Assembly: GCA_903907305.1 (NCBI GenBank)
Contig: CAIVNT010000216.1
Location: forward strand, 1 to 12,356
Length of the DNA: 12,356 nucleotides
DNA from: an uncultured Ignavibacteriota bacterium
Lineage (GTDB): Bacteria > Bacteroidota > Ignavibacteria > UBA10030 > UBA8401
Direction of reading: 5' to 3'
A model generated the notes under the pieces. It saw only the letters and a list, made by a program, of their open reading frames with translations, was not told the origin of the DNA and ran no database searches. Shown here one piece after another: positions 5,835-12,261 of the stretch. The number at the start of each line of letters is the position of its first letter. Position 1 is the stretch's first letter. Position numbers and translations under genes: made by a program.

Positions 5835-7151
5835 TCAATACAGTTTTTTCAATTCAGAATTTTTAAAATAGTGCTTCACGATCTTCTCCGCACTGAATCC
5901 TTTCACCGCCATTACTGCTGCACCGATCTGGCAGAACCCGACTCCGTGTCCCCATCCGGCGCCGCGAAGGACGAATGACTCTGCTTCTTTTTCCACAACG
6001 AATGCGGAACTGTAGAGATGCGAAGGAGAAAGCCAGCGGCGTATCTCAAGTTCTTTCCCGACGACAAGCGTTTTCTTTGAACCGACAATGCGGAGTCTTG
6101 TAATTCTCCCCGAAGGACCGCGCTTTAACGGCACAAGATCGAGGATCGTCCCGAAATCAAATCCTGATTTCTTCACGATCAATGCGGATAATTCTTCCGG
6201 GGAATACTTCAATGTCCACCGAAAGAAATCGGTCGTCTCCTGATCGAACGAGGGGAGAATTTGACGGAGAATGTTGCCGTCCGTTGTATTACAGAATGCT
6301 TCGGGCGAAGAAAGAATCCAGTTTTCAGAATCCTTTTCTGCCGTCAGCGGCTGATAGTCATGTTCCGCCGAACAGGGCACCGGCATCAGATAATCATATT
6401 CCGTTTCCGCCCACGTAGTATGAAACGGTTCAGATATGCCGCCGCACGATTTTGAGAAACGCGCATCACAGATCTCGTTATTATAGACAAGGAATGTTCC
6501 CCGTGTTTCGCGGATCGCTTCTGCAGCAGCATTCGAAATATCCTTCGTGATCCCCTGATACCGCTGGCAATGGTCGTCCGCACACACATCGAAGATGTCG
6601 TGGTCTTCGCGGTCATAATACCGCACGAGTTCATCATCCGTCTGGATCGTCCGCTGCGACGGGATGCCGAGATTCGAGAATTTCTTTTTCATCTCCAGCA
6701 TCGCCACCAGCCAGCTCCTTGAAGTGATCGCATGCGCTTTCAGCAGATCCATCGGTGCACTCGCGCTCATTTCGGACGAGATGACGCTCGCAAGATATTT
6801 TTCTACCGATACTTCGTTGATCGCTGTGATTCCGTGTTCCCGCGCCACCAAACGGAGCGCTCCCTGGAATGTCTGATGCTCTCTTCGTTCCCAGTGGAAA
6901 TTGATCCCGAAGACGACATCCTGCACTGTGAAAACACCTTCAGTGACAGGAGTAAAGACGATCTCTTGTCCTCGAAGCAGTTCGATCTCTTTGCCGCCGT
7001 AGAGAATGATCTCGCCAGCGCGAAAGACCGCTTTGAATCCGCCGGTGACGATCACGTCATCTGCGATCTTGAACTTCTCCAGCAACTCACCGGAAACTTC
7101 CTGATACTTCTCGACAATACCGACTTTAATGACTGGTTCGAATGAGATCAT
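5835..7151 (-). CDS. SpoIID/LytB-domain protein, apparently cytoplasmic
   Basis: This 438-residue protein carries a full SpoIID/LytB domain, known from B. subtilis SpoIID, a lytic transglycosylase that cuts glycan strands lacking stem peptides to give anhydroMurNAc ends. Residues 114-151 contain VSVEKYLASVISSEM with the probable catalytic Glu127, then LLKAHAITSRSW. Then come AAAEAIRETRGTFLVY (208-223), the FSKSCGGISEPF block (232-243), and near the C-terminus RGAGWGHGVGFCQIGA (396-411). Residues 1-~95 form a beta-rich N-terminal region. Cys190 and Cys195 near His184 could be a metal site like the Cys/His zinc site reported in clostridial SpoIID; this is tentative. The N-terminus (MISFEPVIKVGIVEKY) has no signal peptide or membrane anchor, which is odd for a murein enzyme and suggests it acts on imported fragments. 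Its start overlaps the DUF4922 stop by 4 nt (ATGA), indicating translational coupling. Confidence 0.87.
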   Translation of the reverse strand: MISFEPVIKVGIVEKYQEVSGELLEKFKIADDVIVTGGFKAVFRAGEIILYGGKEIELLRGQEIVFTPVTEGVFTVQDVVFGINFHWERREHQTFQGALRLVAREHGITAINEVSVEKYLASVISSEMSASAPMDLLKAHAITSRSWLVAMLEMKKKFSNLGIPSQRTIQTDDELVRYYDREDHDIFDVCADDHCQRYQGITKDISNAAAEAIRETRGTFLVYNNEICDARFSKSCGGISEPFHTTWAETEYDYLMPVPCSAEHDYQPLTAEKDSENWILSSPEAFCNTTDGNILRQILPSFDQETTDFFRWTLKYSPEELSALIVKKSGFDFGTILDLVPLKRGPSGRITRLRIVGSKKTLVVGKELEIRRWLSPSHLYSSAFVVEKEAESFVLRGAGWGHGVGFCQIGAAVMAVKGFSAEKIVKHYFKNSELKKLY

Positions 7152-8122
7152 AATTTCTCAATGATTGAACTGATGATATCCTGTGATACAGATACTTCCT
7201 GATAGATCCCTTTGACCATCGCACTGTCCACCAACCGGAAATCTTTTTCCATCGGTGTAACGATCAAGCCGCCGATATCCACAGATGCGGGACTGATCAG
7301 CACTTTCGCTTCCCCTTCATTGAAATAGACTGCAGGTCTGTGCTTCGAACGGACGAAGACGATCACTCTCCAAGAGTTGTTCCGATACGAACAGATCACA
7401 TTCATCATCGGTTCTTCATTGGTATTCATTACCGGACGCATTGCAGAGGTCAGACGAAGAAATGAGAGTTCCATCTGCTGCTCATCGGCCCCTTCCAACA
7501 CGATAACACTTCGGCCGTAATTCTCAAGAACTGATACATTCACATCCTTGATCTTTTTTATCTGTCGTGCAAAATGATCGATCTCTTTTTCAACAGGAAT
7601 GAGTCCCGCAGGCGACGCCTGAAAGTGCATATGATCGGGCGCAGATGCGCCGCACTTCGGTCCATTATAAAAGACGGAATAGGCCGGCGAAAGATCTTTT
7701 GCGAGAGACAAGAAAGTCAGGATCTGTTCTTCGATGGATTGAGGGACATGATCGATGTGCGAAATAGTGAAGTGCTCACGGAAGATCGGCGTCGGATTGC
7801 AGAGGATCATGAATCTCTCTTTGTAGAGAACCCCTTGTTGTTCGGGGGGCAGATTGCTCAAGCAGAGGAAGCATTTCCGTTCTTTAATGGTCGCCGAATC
7901 CACTTTTGCGCCGGTACTGACGATCCTCTTCGGATTGAACTGCAGACGCGCTGTGAATGTTCCGCAGTCAACATCCTTGAACTGCACATTCTGCAGTGCG
8001 GCAACTCCGTCCGCCAGCATGGGCCATCGCCGCTGCTGGTCCTGATAGAGTTGGAACGATAATTCGTGGAGAGATCTCTGCTGATTTGAGGGAAATTGCG
8101 CGAAGGTCTTTTCAGAAAGCAT
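7148..8122 (-). CDS. DUF4922-type protein of the GalT/HIT nucleotidyltransferase-phosphorylase fold
   Basis: I recognise this 324-residue protein as DUF4922, a family of unknown reaction. Visible motifs point to the branch of the HIT superfamily holding galactose-1-phosphate uridylyltransferase (GalT), Ap4A phosphorylase and GDP-hexose phosphorylases: FNPKR (62-66); KCFLCLSNLP (83-92) with a Cys84-x-x-Cys87 pair as in the GalT zinc site; FMILCNPTPIFREHFTI (104-120), the strand leading to a conserved His; and GPKCGASAPDHMHFQA (154-169), whose His164-x-His166-x-Gln168 corresponds to the GalT active site, the second His being the one that becomes nucleotidylated. I infer a soluble enzyme transferring NMP between a nucleotide sugar and a sugar-1-phosphate, or phosphorolysing a nucleotide sugar. 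The overlap with the SpoIID-domain gene and nearby murein-salvage genes suggest amino sugars. The gene starts 8 nt after the GNAT stop and lacks a visible Shine-Dalgarno site. Confidence 0.8.
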   Translation of the reverse strand: MLSEKTFAQFPSNQQRSLHELSFQLYQDQQRRWPMLADGVAALQNVQFKDVDCGTFTARLQFNPKRIVSTGAKVDSATIKERKCFLCLSNLPPEQQGVLYKERFMILCNPTPIFREHFTISHIDHVPQSIEEQILTFLSLAKDLSPAYSVFYNGPKCGASAPDHMHFQASPAGLIPVEKEIDHFARQIKKIKDVNVSVLENYGRSVIVLEGADEQQMELSFLRLTSAMRPVMNTNEEPMMNVICSYRNNSWRVIVFVRSKHRPAVYFNEGEAKVLISPASVDIGGLIVTPMEKDFRLVDSAMVKGIYQEVSVSQDIISSIIEKL

Positions 8123-8130
8123 GCGGGGAA

Positions 8131-8637
8131 TTATTTGATATCTCTGTATCCGATAAAATGGTTCACTGTGGTCTTTCCCATTTGGAACGGGGACTGTTCA
8201 ACAAAATTGAATCCGAGTTTCTTATACCATTCGAGTGATGGCACATTCTGCTCCATCACACCGAGCCATATCTGCTGGAATGAATTTTTCAGGGAATTCT
8301 GTTCGACGATCTTCAATAATTCCATCCCGATCCCTCTCCCTTGGAACTCCGGCAGCACATACAAAGACTCCAGATAACAACGCTTCTGTTCGTGATTGAC
8401 CTTCATCCGCGCATAGCCGACGATGTGTCCTTTCACTTCAGCAACGAAACTGGTCGTATCCTTATCCTCGAACAACTGGGCAAAATTCGGTTCAGAATAA
8501 TAATTATTGAAATACCATTGAATATCCGTGATCGGAATGAAATCGGCATACGATGCCAGCCACGTATTATAGAGCACATTCTGGATGTCGCTTGTATCGT
8601 CAAGTGACCATTCGCGGTATGTAGGTTTTAGGGGCAT
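8131..8637 (-). CDS. GNAT-family N-acetyltransferase
   Basis: This 168-residue protein has the normal length and layout of a single GNAT domain, which transfers acetyl from acetyl-CoA to an amine. Motif A is clear: YLESLYVLPEFQGRGIGMELL (split here as YLESLYVLPEF, 88-98, and QGRGIGMELL, 99-108), with Q-G-R-G-I-G as the pyrophosphate-binding loop. Residues ~62-80 form the central strands (SFVAEVKGHIVGYARM), and residues ~122-144 hold motif B (IWLGVMEQN..SLEWYKKLGF), with a Tyr that could be the general acid. The substrate cannot be read from the sequence. It is first in a three-gene operon, 8 nt upstream of DUF4922. An acetyltransferase acting on an amino sugar, peptide or protein would all be compatible. 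The leader is AT-rich with no Shine-Dalgarno match. Confidence 0.85.
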   Translation of the reverse strand: MPLKPTYREWSLDDTSDIQNVLYNTWLASYADFIPITDIQWYFNNYYSEPNFAQLFEDKDTTSFVAEVKGHIVGYARMKVNHEQKRCYLESLYVLPEFQGRGIGMELLKIVEQNSLKNSFQQIWLGVMEQNVPSLEWYKKLGFNFVEQSPFQMGKTTVNHFIGYRDIK

Positions 8638-8835
8638 TATATAATTTCACGATTAGTAAAATCGTCATTCCAGAAAAATTCTGCCGGAAATCTATGGATA
8701 ACAACGTCATTCCCAGATGTTCCTGCCGGGAATCCTTTGTTGCGAAACGGGAATCCTTTGCTATGACTAGATCCCCGACATGACCATTCGGCCTACGGCC
8801 ACGTTGTGGCGATGACACGTCTTCTTGAGATATTA
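8638..8835. repeat. 198-bp gap built of degraded inverted and direct repeats
   Basis: The gap between the glycosyltransferase stop and the GNAT start holds two tandem degenerate copies of a CGTCATTCC...GGAA(T) element: 8663-8693 and 8705-8735. In the second, ATTCCC (8709-8714) pairs with GGGAAT (8728-8733). A 12-bp direct repeat, GGGAATCCTTTG, occurs at 8728-8739 and 8749-8760. Beyond it lie an overlapping GGCC-TAC-GGCC palindrome (8790-8800) and the hairpin GCCAC-GTT-GTGGC (8798-8810). The 'GTCATTCCC...GGGAATC' pattern resembles a dispersed palindromic element found in many bacteria. I see no gene here; as RNA the 3' hairpins could terminate or protect the glycosyltransferase transcript. Confidence 0.65.
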
Positions 8836-10299
8836 TTAGTTCTTCTTATTCATCTGTATCCGCGCACGCATCTCTATCGTACGAATCTTGTCTTTATAAT
8901 AATCGTTCCTGTTGATTTTGTCAATGGGAAGCGCTGCATCGGTATTCCCTTCCCATCGGCGGCAATGATACAATGATGTATAGATGCGGCCGATCTGATA
9001 ATGACGCGAAATGCGGATCGCCGCTGCATAATCTTCGCCGTAACTTGTATTCGGAAGAAGGATCTCGCGCAACACGGGAGTATAGAAGGCGCGGGGCGCT
9101 CCGAGTCCGTTAATACGCAGCGCATTGTTCCGTCCATTCGCCGGTGTCCACTCTTTATGATCGATCAATCCGGGAGGAATCGGTTCAAGATTCGCGTTCA
9201 CTAAGGTATATGATCCGATCACCATCGCGACACCTTCCTTGCGGAAGACATTCACCACTTTCTGCAGCGTATCGTTTCCGGAATAAAGATCATCCGAATC
9301 GAGCTGCACTGCATAACGGCCGCACTGCGCCGAAAGGACCGCTTCGTTCCAGCATCCGCCGATGCCGAGATCTTGCCGCTGCGGGATAATATGCACCACA
9401 CGCGGATCTTTTTTCGCAAGTTCAGAAAGGATGTTCGTTGTATTGTCTGTAGAATGATTATCCACCACGATCACATTGAACGCAAAATTGGTCTTCTGGG
9501 AAAGCACACTGTTCACCGCTTCACCGACGGTCTTCTCGCGGTTGCGGACCGGGATGATGACGCTCGCTTCAACGGGGAATGCATTCTTCGATTTCCGGAC
9601 CTTCGCGAATTTCGGTTTCAGATAGGCGCCGATATTCTTCAGATGTTTCGTGGCGACCAGTTCGTTCTCTTTCTGCACGGAGATGTTGCGCGGGTCCACA
9701 TAATCAAACTGTTTCTCACCGCTCTTGCGGTTATCGGATTCGGTCTTCGTGTAGAGATATTCCTGATCGTGGAACAATTCATTTTCCAATGAGACTTTCA
9801 ACCGCAGGTCATACAGTCCCGCACGTTCCACTTTCTCGATCTTGCCGTACTTCTTCAATGCTTTCTTCACAGCCGGAACCGAGAAGAACATGAGAGCGCC
9901 GAAATCAAAATTGTCGCGAATGCTGCCGAGTTGATAATCGATCGTCGGGTGCTCGGACCGCTTTCCTTCCTTCACTTCATAGAGATCGGAATAGACCATC
10001 CCCGCCTTGGTATCCTGTGCAATGTGCAGGAAGCGTTCTATTGCGGCCTGATTGAGTGTGATGGATTGTGCCTGATTGATAAAAAGCATATAGTCGGTCT
10101 TGAGCGATGCAATCAATGCATTCAGCGTCTTACCGGAAGTCAGCGAATCGACTTTGAGTCCTTTGCATTTCGCATCGGTTCCGGCATATGCGCCGTCGTG
10201 CGCCACGAGTACCTGTTTTACCAACGATGACTGGATGAATTGATGAAGGATGCCTTCAAAATATGGTTCATTGCTGAATGGAAGAACTACGGTGATCAT
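8836..10299 (-). CDS. Two-part family-2 glycosyltransferase (second GT-A domain intact, first degenerate)
   Basis: The C-terminal half of this 487-residue protein (about 243-450) is a good GT2 domain: EASVIIPVRNREKTVGEAV (244-262), VIVVDNHSTDNT (276-287), the acceptor-side LGIGGCWNEA (311-320), and the metal/nucleotide motif QLDSDD (332-337). GEDY (421-424) and RRWEGNT (447-453) match the family's catalytic-base region and C-terminal loop. The first ~200 residues also look like a GT-A fold (MITVVLPFSNEP at 1-12, LVAHDG at 31-36, TDYMLFINQAQ at 68-78), but the DxD position reads INQ, so this half may be inactive or bind acceptor. No transmembrane segment is evident. The donor and acceptor are unknown. 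It is transcribed toward the DUF4922-SpoIID operon, 198 bp away; shared function is plausible but unproven. AGGA about 12 nt upstream of the ATG is a weak ribosome site. Confidence 0.85.
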   Translation of the reverse strand: MITVVLPFSNEPYFEGILHQFIQSSLVKQVLVAHDGAYAGTDAKCKGLKVDSLTSGKTLNALIASLKTDYMLFINQAQSITLNQAAIERFLHIAQDTKAGMVYSDLYEVKEGKRSEHPTIDYQLGSIRDNFDFGALMFFSVPAVKKALKKYGKIEKVERAGLYDLRLKVSLENELFHDQEYLYTKTESDNRKSGEKQFDYVDPRNISVQKENELVATKHLKNIGAYLKPKFAKVRKSKNAFPVEASVIIPVRNREKTVGEAVNSVLSQKTNFAFNVIVVDNHSTDNTTNILSELAKKDPRVVHIIPQRQDLGIGGCWNEAVLSAQCGRYAVQLDSDDLYSGNDTLQKVVNVFRKEGVAMVIGSYTLVNANLEPIPPGLIDHKEWTPANGRNNALRINGLGAPRAFYTPVLREILLPNTSYGEDYAAAIRISRHYQIGRIYTSLYHCRRWEGNTDAALPIDKINRNDYYKDKIRTIEMRARIQMNKKN

Positions 10300-10598
10300 G
10301 CGTGAAAATCCTGATGTTTAATATTGGAGTGAAAATCGACAATACCAATGTAAAAAGAAGAGAGAGTGAAAGCAACCGATTTAGGTTTGTCCATCAACAG
10401 AAAAGCCCCGTTTTCTCGAGGCTTTCTTTCGATTTTCAAAGAGCCATGATGGAAGCAGATCCAAAAACTGAATCGCCTGGGAATTGTCACACTCAGTGAA
10501 GCCCGCAATTATTTCTTAAACGGGACGCCGCACATCAATCGAACAAATGGAGGCAGAAGTGTAACAATACAACAAATTGAATTTTTTTTAGGCTGCCT
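10300..10598. other. 299-bp gap between DUF1801 and glycosyltransferase genes
   Basis: The gap contains a terminator-like hairpin (10401-10425) and a long-loop 7-bp inverted repeat beside the DUF1801 stop. On the plus strand, 10450-10602 is open for 50 codons with protein-like composition but no ATG, GTG or TTG start. I do not call it a gene. No convincing promoter was found, although the glycosyltransferase presumably has one near 10310-10390. Confidence 0.5.
10401..10425. terminator. Probable intrinsic terminator downstream of the DUF1801 gene
   Basis: AAAGCC (10402-10407) pairs with GGCTTT (10420-10425); after one mismatch two further C-G pairs extend the stem around a short loop. Read on the minus strand, the hairpin ends in GGGGCTTTTC, a short U-tract expected of a weak Rho-independent terminator; read on the plus strand it is followed by CTTTC. 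It lies about 175 nt beyond the DUF1801 stop and 100 nt before the glycosyltransferase start, so it would separate the two transcripts. Confidence 0.5.
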
Positions 10599-10599
10599 C
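10550..10599. repeat. 7-bp inverted repeat spanning the DUF1801 stop, with an A/T-rich loop
   Basis: GAGGCAG (10550-10556) and CTGCCTC (10593-10599) are exact inverse copies separated by 36 nt, which include an eight-T run on the plus strand. The right arm reaches the first base of the DUF1801 stop codon. It could form the end-of-message hairpin of that gene, but the loop is long and no U-run follows on the minus strand, so a terminator role is uncertain. Confidence 0.35.
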
Positions 10600-11219
10600 T
10601 AATCATCTAATCCTTTTCCATTGAGAATTTTCCTCAGAGATTTTTCAATCCTTGATTCCCGGGTTTTGGATTGTTTGGGTGCGGAAAAATAAAGAATGTA
10701 TGCACGCTGCCGTCCCGGCGTTAATGATTTAAAAGCAGTTCTTACCTCAGGATCTACATTCAATCTGCTTTGAAATTCTTCGGGAATGATGTACTCTGCC
10801 GTCTTTTTCAAATTCACTTTCAGACCGGCCTTTTCCACTTCAATCGCTTCATGAATATACTCTTTCAGGGTAGTTTTCATCTCAACAATTTCCCGGACAG
10901 TGACGAACCGGACCTGACGCGCCGCCTGCACGTTCTTCGTCTGTTGAATGAGGATGCCATCGGTATCCTTTAACAAGGCACCTTTGAAGAACAACAGCGC
11001 ACAGTAACCTTTGAATACATGGATCAGAACAATGTTGCTTTCCTGATACGTATAACAAGGAACTCCCCACTTCAATTCTTCCATCAGTCCGCAGTTAAGA
11101 ACGATCGTTCTCAGTTTCCCGATCTCTTCCTGCCACTGTTTCGCTTTCGTAAAATAGAAATCAACGCCGGGATTCATCCGCCCGGAAGTCTGATGGATTT
11201 TTTTATTTCGCTTTGCCAT
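10599..11219 (-). CDS. DUF1801 / YdeI-OmpD-associated (OmdA) family protein
   Basis: This 206-residue soluble protein has two recognisable parts. Residues ~17-118 are a DUF1801 (YdhG-like) domain: VDFYFTKAKQWQEEIGKLR, the LKWGVPCYTYQESNIV stretch (49-64), and GYCALLFFKGALLKD (71-85). Residues ~145-204 are the YdeI/OmpD-associated C-terminal helix pair: IPEEFQSRLNVDPEVRTAFKSL (split as IPEEFQSRLN 145-154 and VDPEVRTAFKSL 155-166), then TPGRQRAYILYFSAPKQ and KTRESRIEKSLRKILNGKG. Together they form the common YdeI architecture at its usual length. The biochemical role is unknown; some members have been linked to bacteriocin or peptide tolerance. It follows the aldo/keto reductase by 64 nt in the same direction. 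No strong Shine-Dalgarno site is seen. The DUF1905 gene at the left edge belongs to a family often joined to the same C-terminal helix. Confidence 0.82.
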   Translation of the reverse strand: MAKRNKKIHQTSGRMNPGVDFYFTKAKQWQEEIGKLRTIVLNCGLMEELKWGVPCYTYQESNIVLIHVFKGYCALLFFKGALLKDTDGILIQQTKNVQAARQVRFVTVREIVEMKTTLKEYIHEAIEVEKAGLKVNLKKTAEYIIPEEFQSRLNVDPEVRTAFKSLTPGRQRAYILYFSAPKQSKTRESRIEKSLRKILNGKGLDD

Positions 11220-11238
11220 ACGATGTTATCCAATAATC

Positions 11239-11252
11239 TTGCAATTTTGCAA
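11239..11252. promoter_or_regulatory. TTGCAA-TT-TTGCAA palindromic site before the DUF1801 gene
   Basis: TTGCAA is itself palindromic and occurs twice with a 2-nt spacer, 20 nt upstream of the DUF1801 ATG. On the minus strand the first copy could act as a -35-like hexamer with GATAAC about 16 nt further on as a poor -10. The arrangement could also be an operator or chance in an AT-rich stretch that resembles the TTGTAATC-type repeat of other gaps. Confidence 0.25.
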
Positions 11253-11283
11253 CCCAGAATCTTTATAATCTTGTAGTGTTTTT

Positions 11284-12231
11284 TTAATTCCACTCCGGAA
11301 ACTGCGTCTGATTCAGATCCAGTCCGGTAATGGTTTGCATATCGGACGCATCCAGCTCAAAGTCAAAGATATCCAGGTTTTCTATCATGTGTATTTTTTG
11401 TGATGACCGTGGGATTGCAACGATACCCCGTTGATGCAGCCACCGCAGACTCACCTGAGCATTGCTCTTCTTATGTTTTGCGCCGATCTTTGCCAATGTC
11501 TGATTGGTGAATAGTCCATTGCGTCCTTCGGCAAAGGGGGACCATGCTTCCATCTGCACTCCATAATCCTTCAGCACATTCTGTGCTTTGAACTCCTGAA
11601 AGAACGCATGCGTTTCGATCTGATTCACTGCCGGCTTTGTTCCTCCGTTTGCGGTCAGTTCATCCATCTGATGCCGTTCAAAATTGCTGACTCCGATCGC
11701 TTTGATCTTACCTTCTTTGTAAAGCTCCTGCATCGCTTTCCAGGATCCTTTATAGTCACCGCGCGGCCGATGAATCAGATAGAGATCAACATACTCCATC
11801 CGTAACTTGTTGAGAGACCGTTCAAATCCTTTCTTTGCGTTCTCATATCCTGCATCGCTCACCCACAGTTTTGTGGTAACGAACAGCTCTTCCCGCTTGA
11901 CACCGCTTTGCATGATGCCGGCCCCGACAAATTCTTCGTTACCGTAGATCGTTGCCGTATCCAAAAGCCGGTATCCAAGGGAGATCGCATCAGCGACGCA
12001 TCGTGCTCCTTTGGGACCGTCCAGTGTCATCGTCCCCAACCCAAGCATCGGCATGATGATGCCGTTGTTAAGTGTCACTGACGGGATCCCGTTTTTATGT
12101 TGATCGGCAGTAATCGCGGCAAATATTTTCGAACTTTCGAAACCCGCAAACAAGAATGACGCGGCTACCTTACCGCCCGTCAGCATGAACTCGCGGCGTT
12201 TTATTCTCTCTGAGCTGTTATTGTTGTTCAT
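11284..12231 (-). CDS. Tat-exported aldo/keto reductase
   Basis: This 315-residue NAD(P)H-dependent oxidoreductase of the AKR superfamily should reduce aldehydes or ketones. Residues 1-40 are a twin-arginine signal: KRREFM (11-16), then a mildly hydrophobic stretch (LTGGKVAASFLFAGF, 17-31) and a small-residue cleavage area near 36-40. The barrel follows: GLGTMTL (64-70), catalytic tetrad Asp91 (LLDTA), Tyr96 (IYGNEE), Lys121 (TTKLW) and His154 (LIHRPRGD); signature GKIKAIGVSNF (174-184); NQIETHAFF (203-211); and cofactor loop AIPRSSQ (272-278), whose Arg and Ser suggest NADPH. Tat export fits a protein folded around its cofactor, though few AKRs are exported; the periplasmic electron source is unclear. 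AAAGGG lies 6 nt before the ATG. The gene begins 30 nt after the upstream barrel-like protein, so they probably share a transcript. Confidence 0.9.
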   Translation of the reverse strand: MNNNNSSERIKRREFMLTGGKVAASFLFAGFESSKIFAAITADQHKNGIPSVTLNNGIIMPMLGLGTMTLDGPKGARCVADAISLGYRLLDTATIYGNEEFVGAGIMQSGVKREELFVTTKLWVSDAGYENAKKGFERSLNKLRMEYVDLYLIHRPRGDYKGSWKAMQELYKEGKIKAIGVSNFERHQMDELTANGGTKPAVNQIETHAFFQEFKAQNVLKDYGVQMEAWSPFAEGRNGLFTNQTLAKIGAKHKKSNAQVSLRWLHQRGIVAIPRSSQKIHMIENLDIFDFELDASDMQTITGLDLNQTQFPEWN

Positions 12232-12237
12232 GGTATT

Positions 12238-12243
12238 CCCTTT
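12238..12243 (-). promoter_or_regulatory. Shine-Dalgarno sequence of the aldo/keto reductase
   Basis: AAAGGG on the minus strand stands 6 nt from the ATG at 12229-12231, which confirms that start and so keeps the twin-arginine signal as part of the protein. It is the strongest ribosome site in the window. Confidence 0.65.
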
Positions 12244-12261
12244 TATTGTGAAACAACATCC

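Noticed and set aside
7574..8062. 162-codon open frame on the plus strand
   Set aside because: It lies antisense to the DUF4922 gene and is rich in Arg, as expected for the complement of a real coding frame.
8638..8835. CRISPR array or small RNA gene in the repeat-rich gap
   Set aside because: Repeat units are degenerate, differ in length and are not separated by uniform spacers; no promoter-plus-terminator pair frames an RNA gene.
10296..10508. 70-codon minus-strand frame in the DUF1801-glycosyltransferase gap
   Set aside because: It reads through the terminator-like hairpin, has no ribosome site or recognisable motif, and overlaps the glycosyltransferase start.
10391..10600. tRNA gene in the 299-bp gap
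   Set aside because: No TTCGANNC T-loop or acceptor-stem complementarity is present on either strand.
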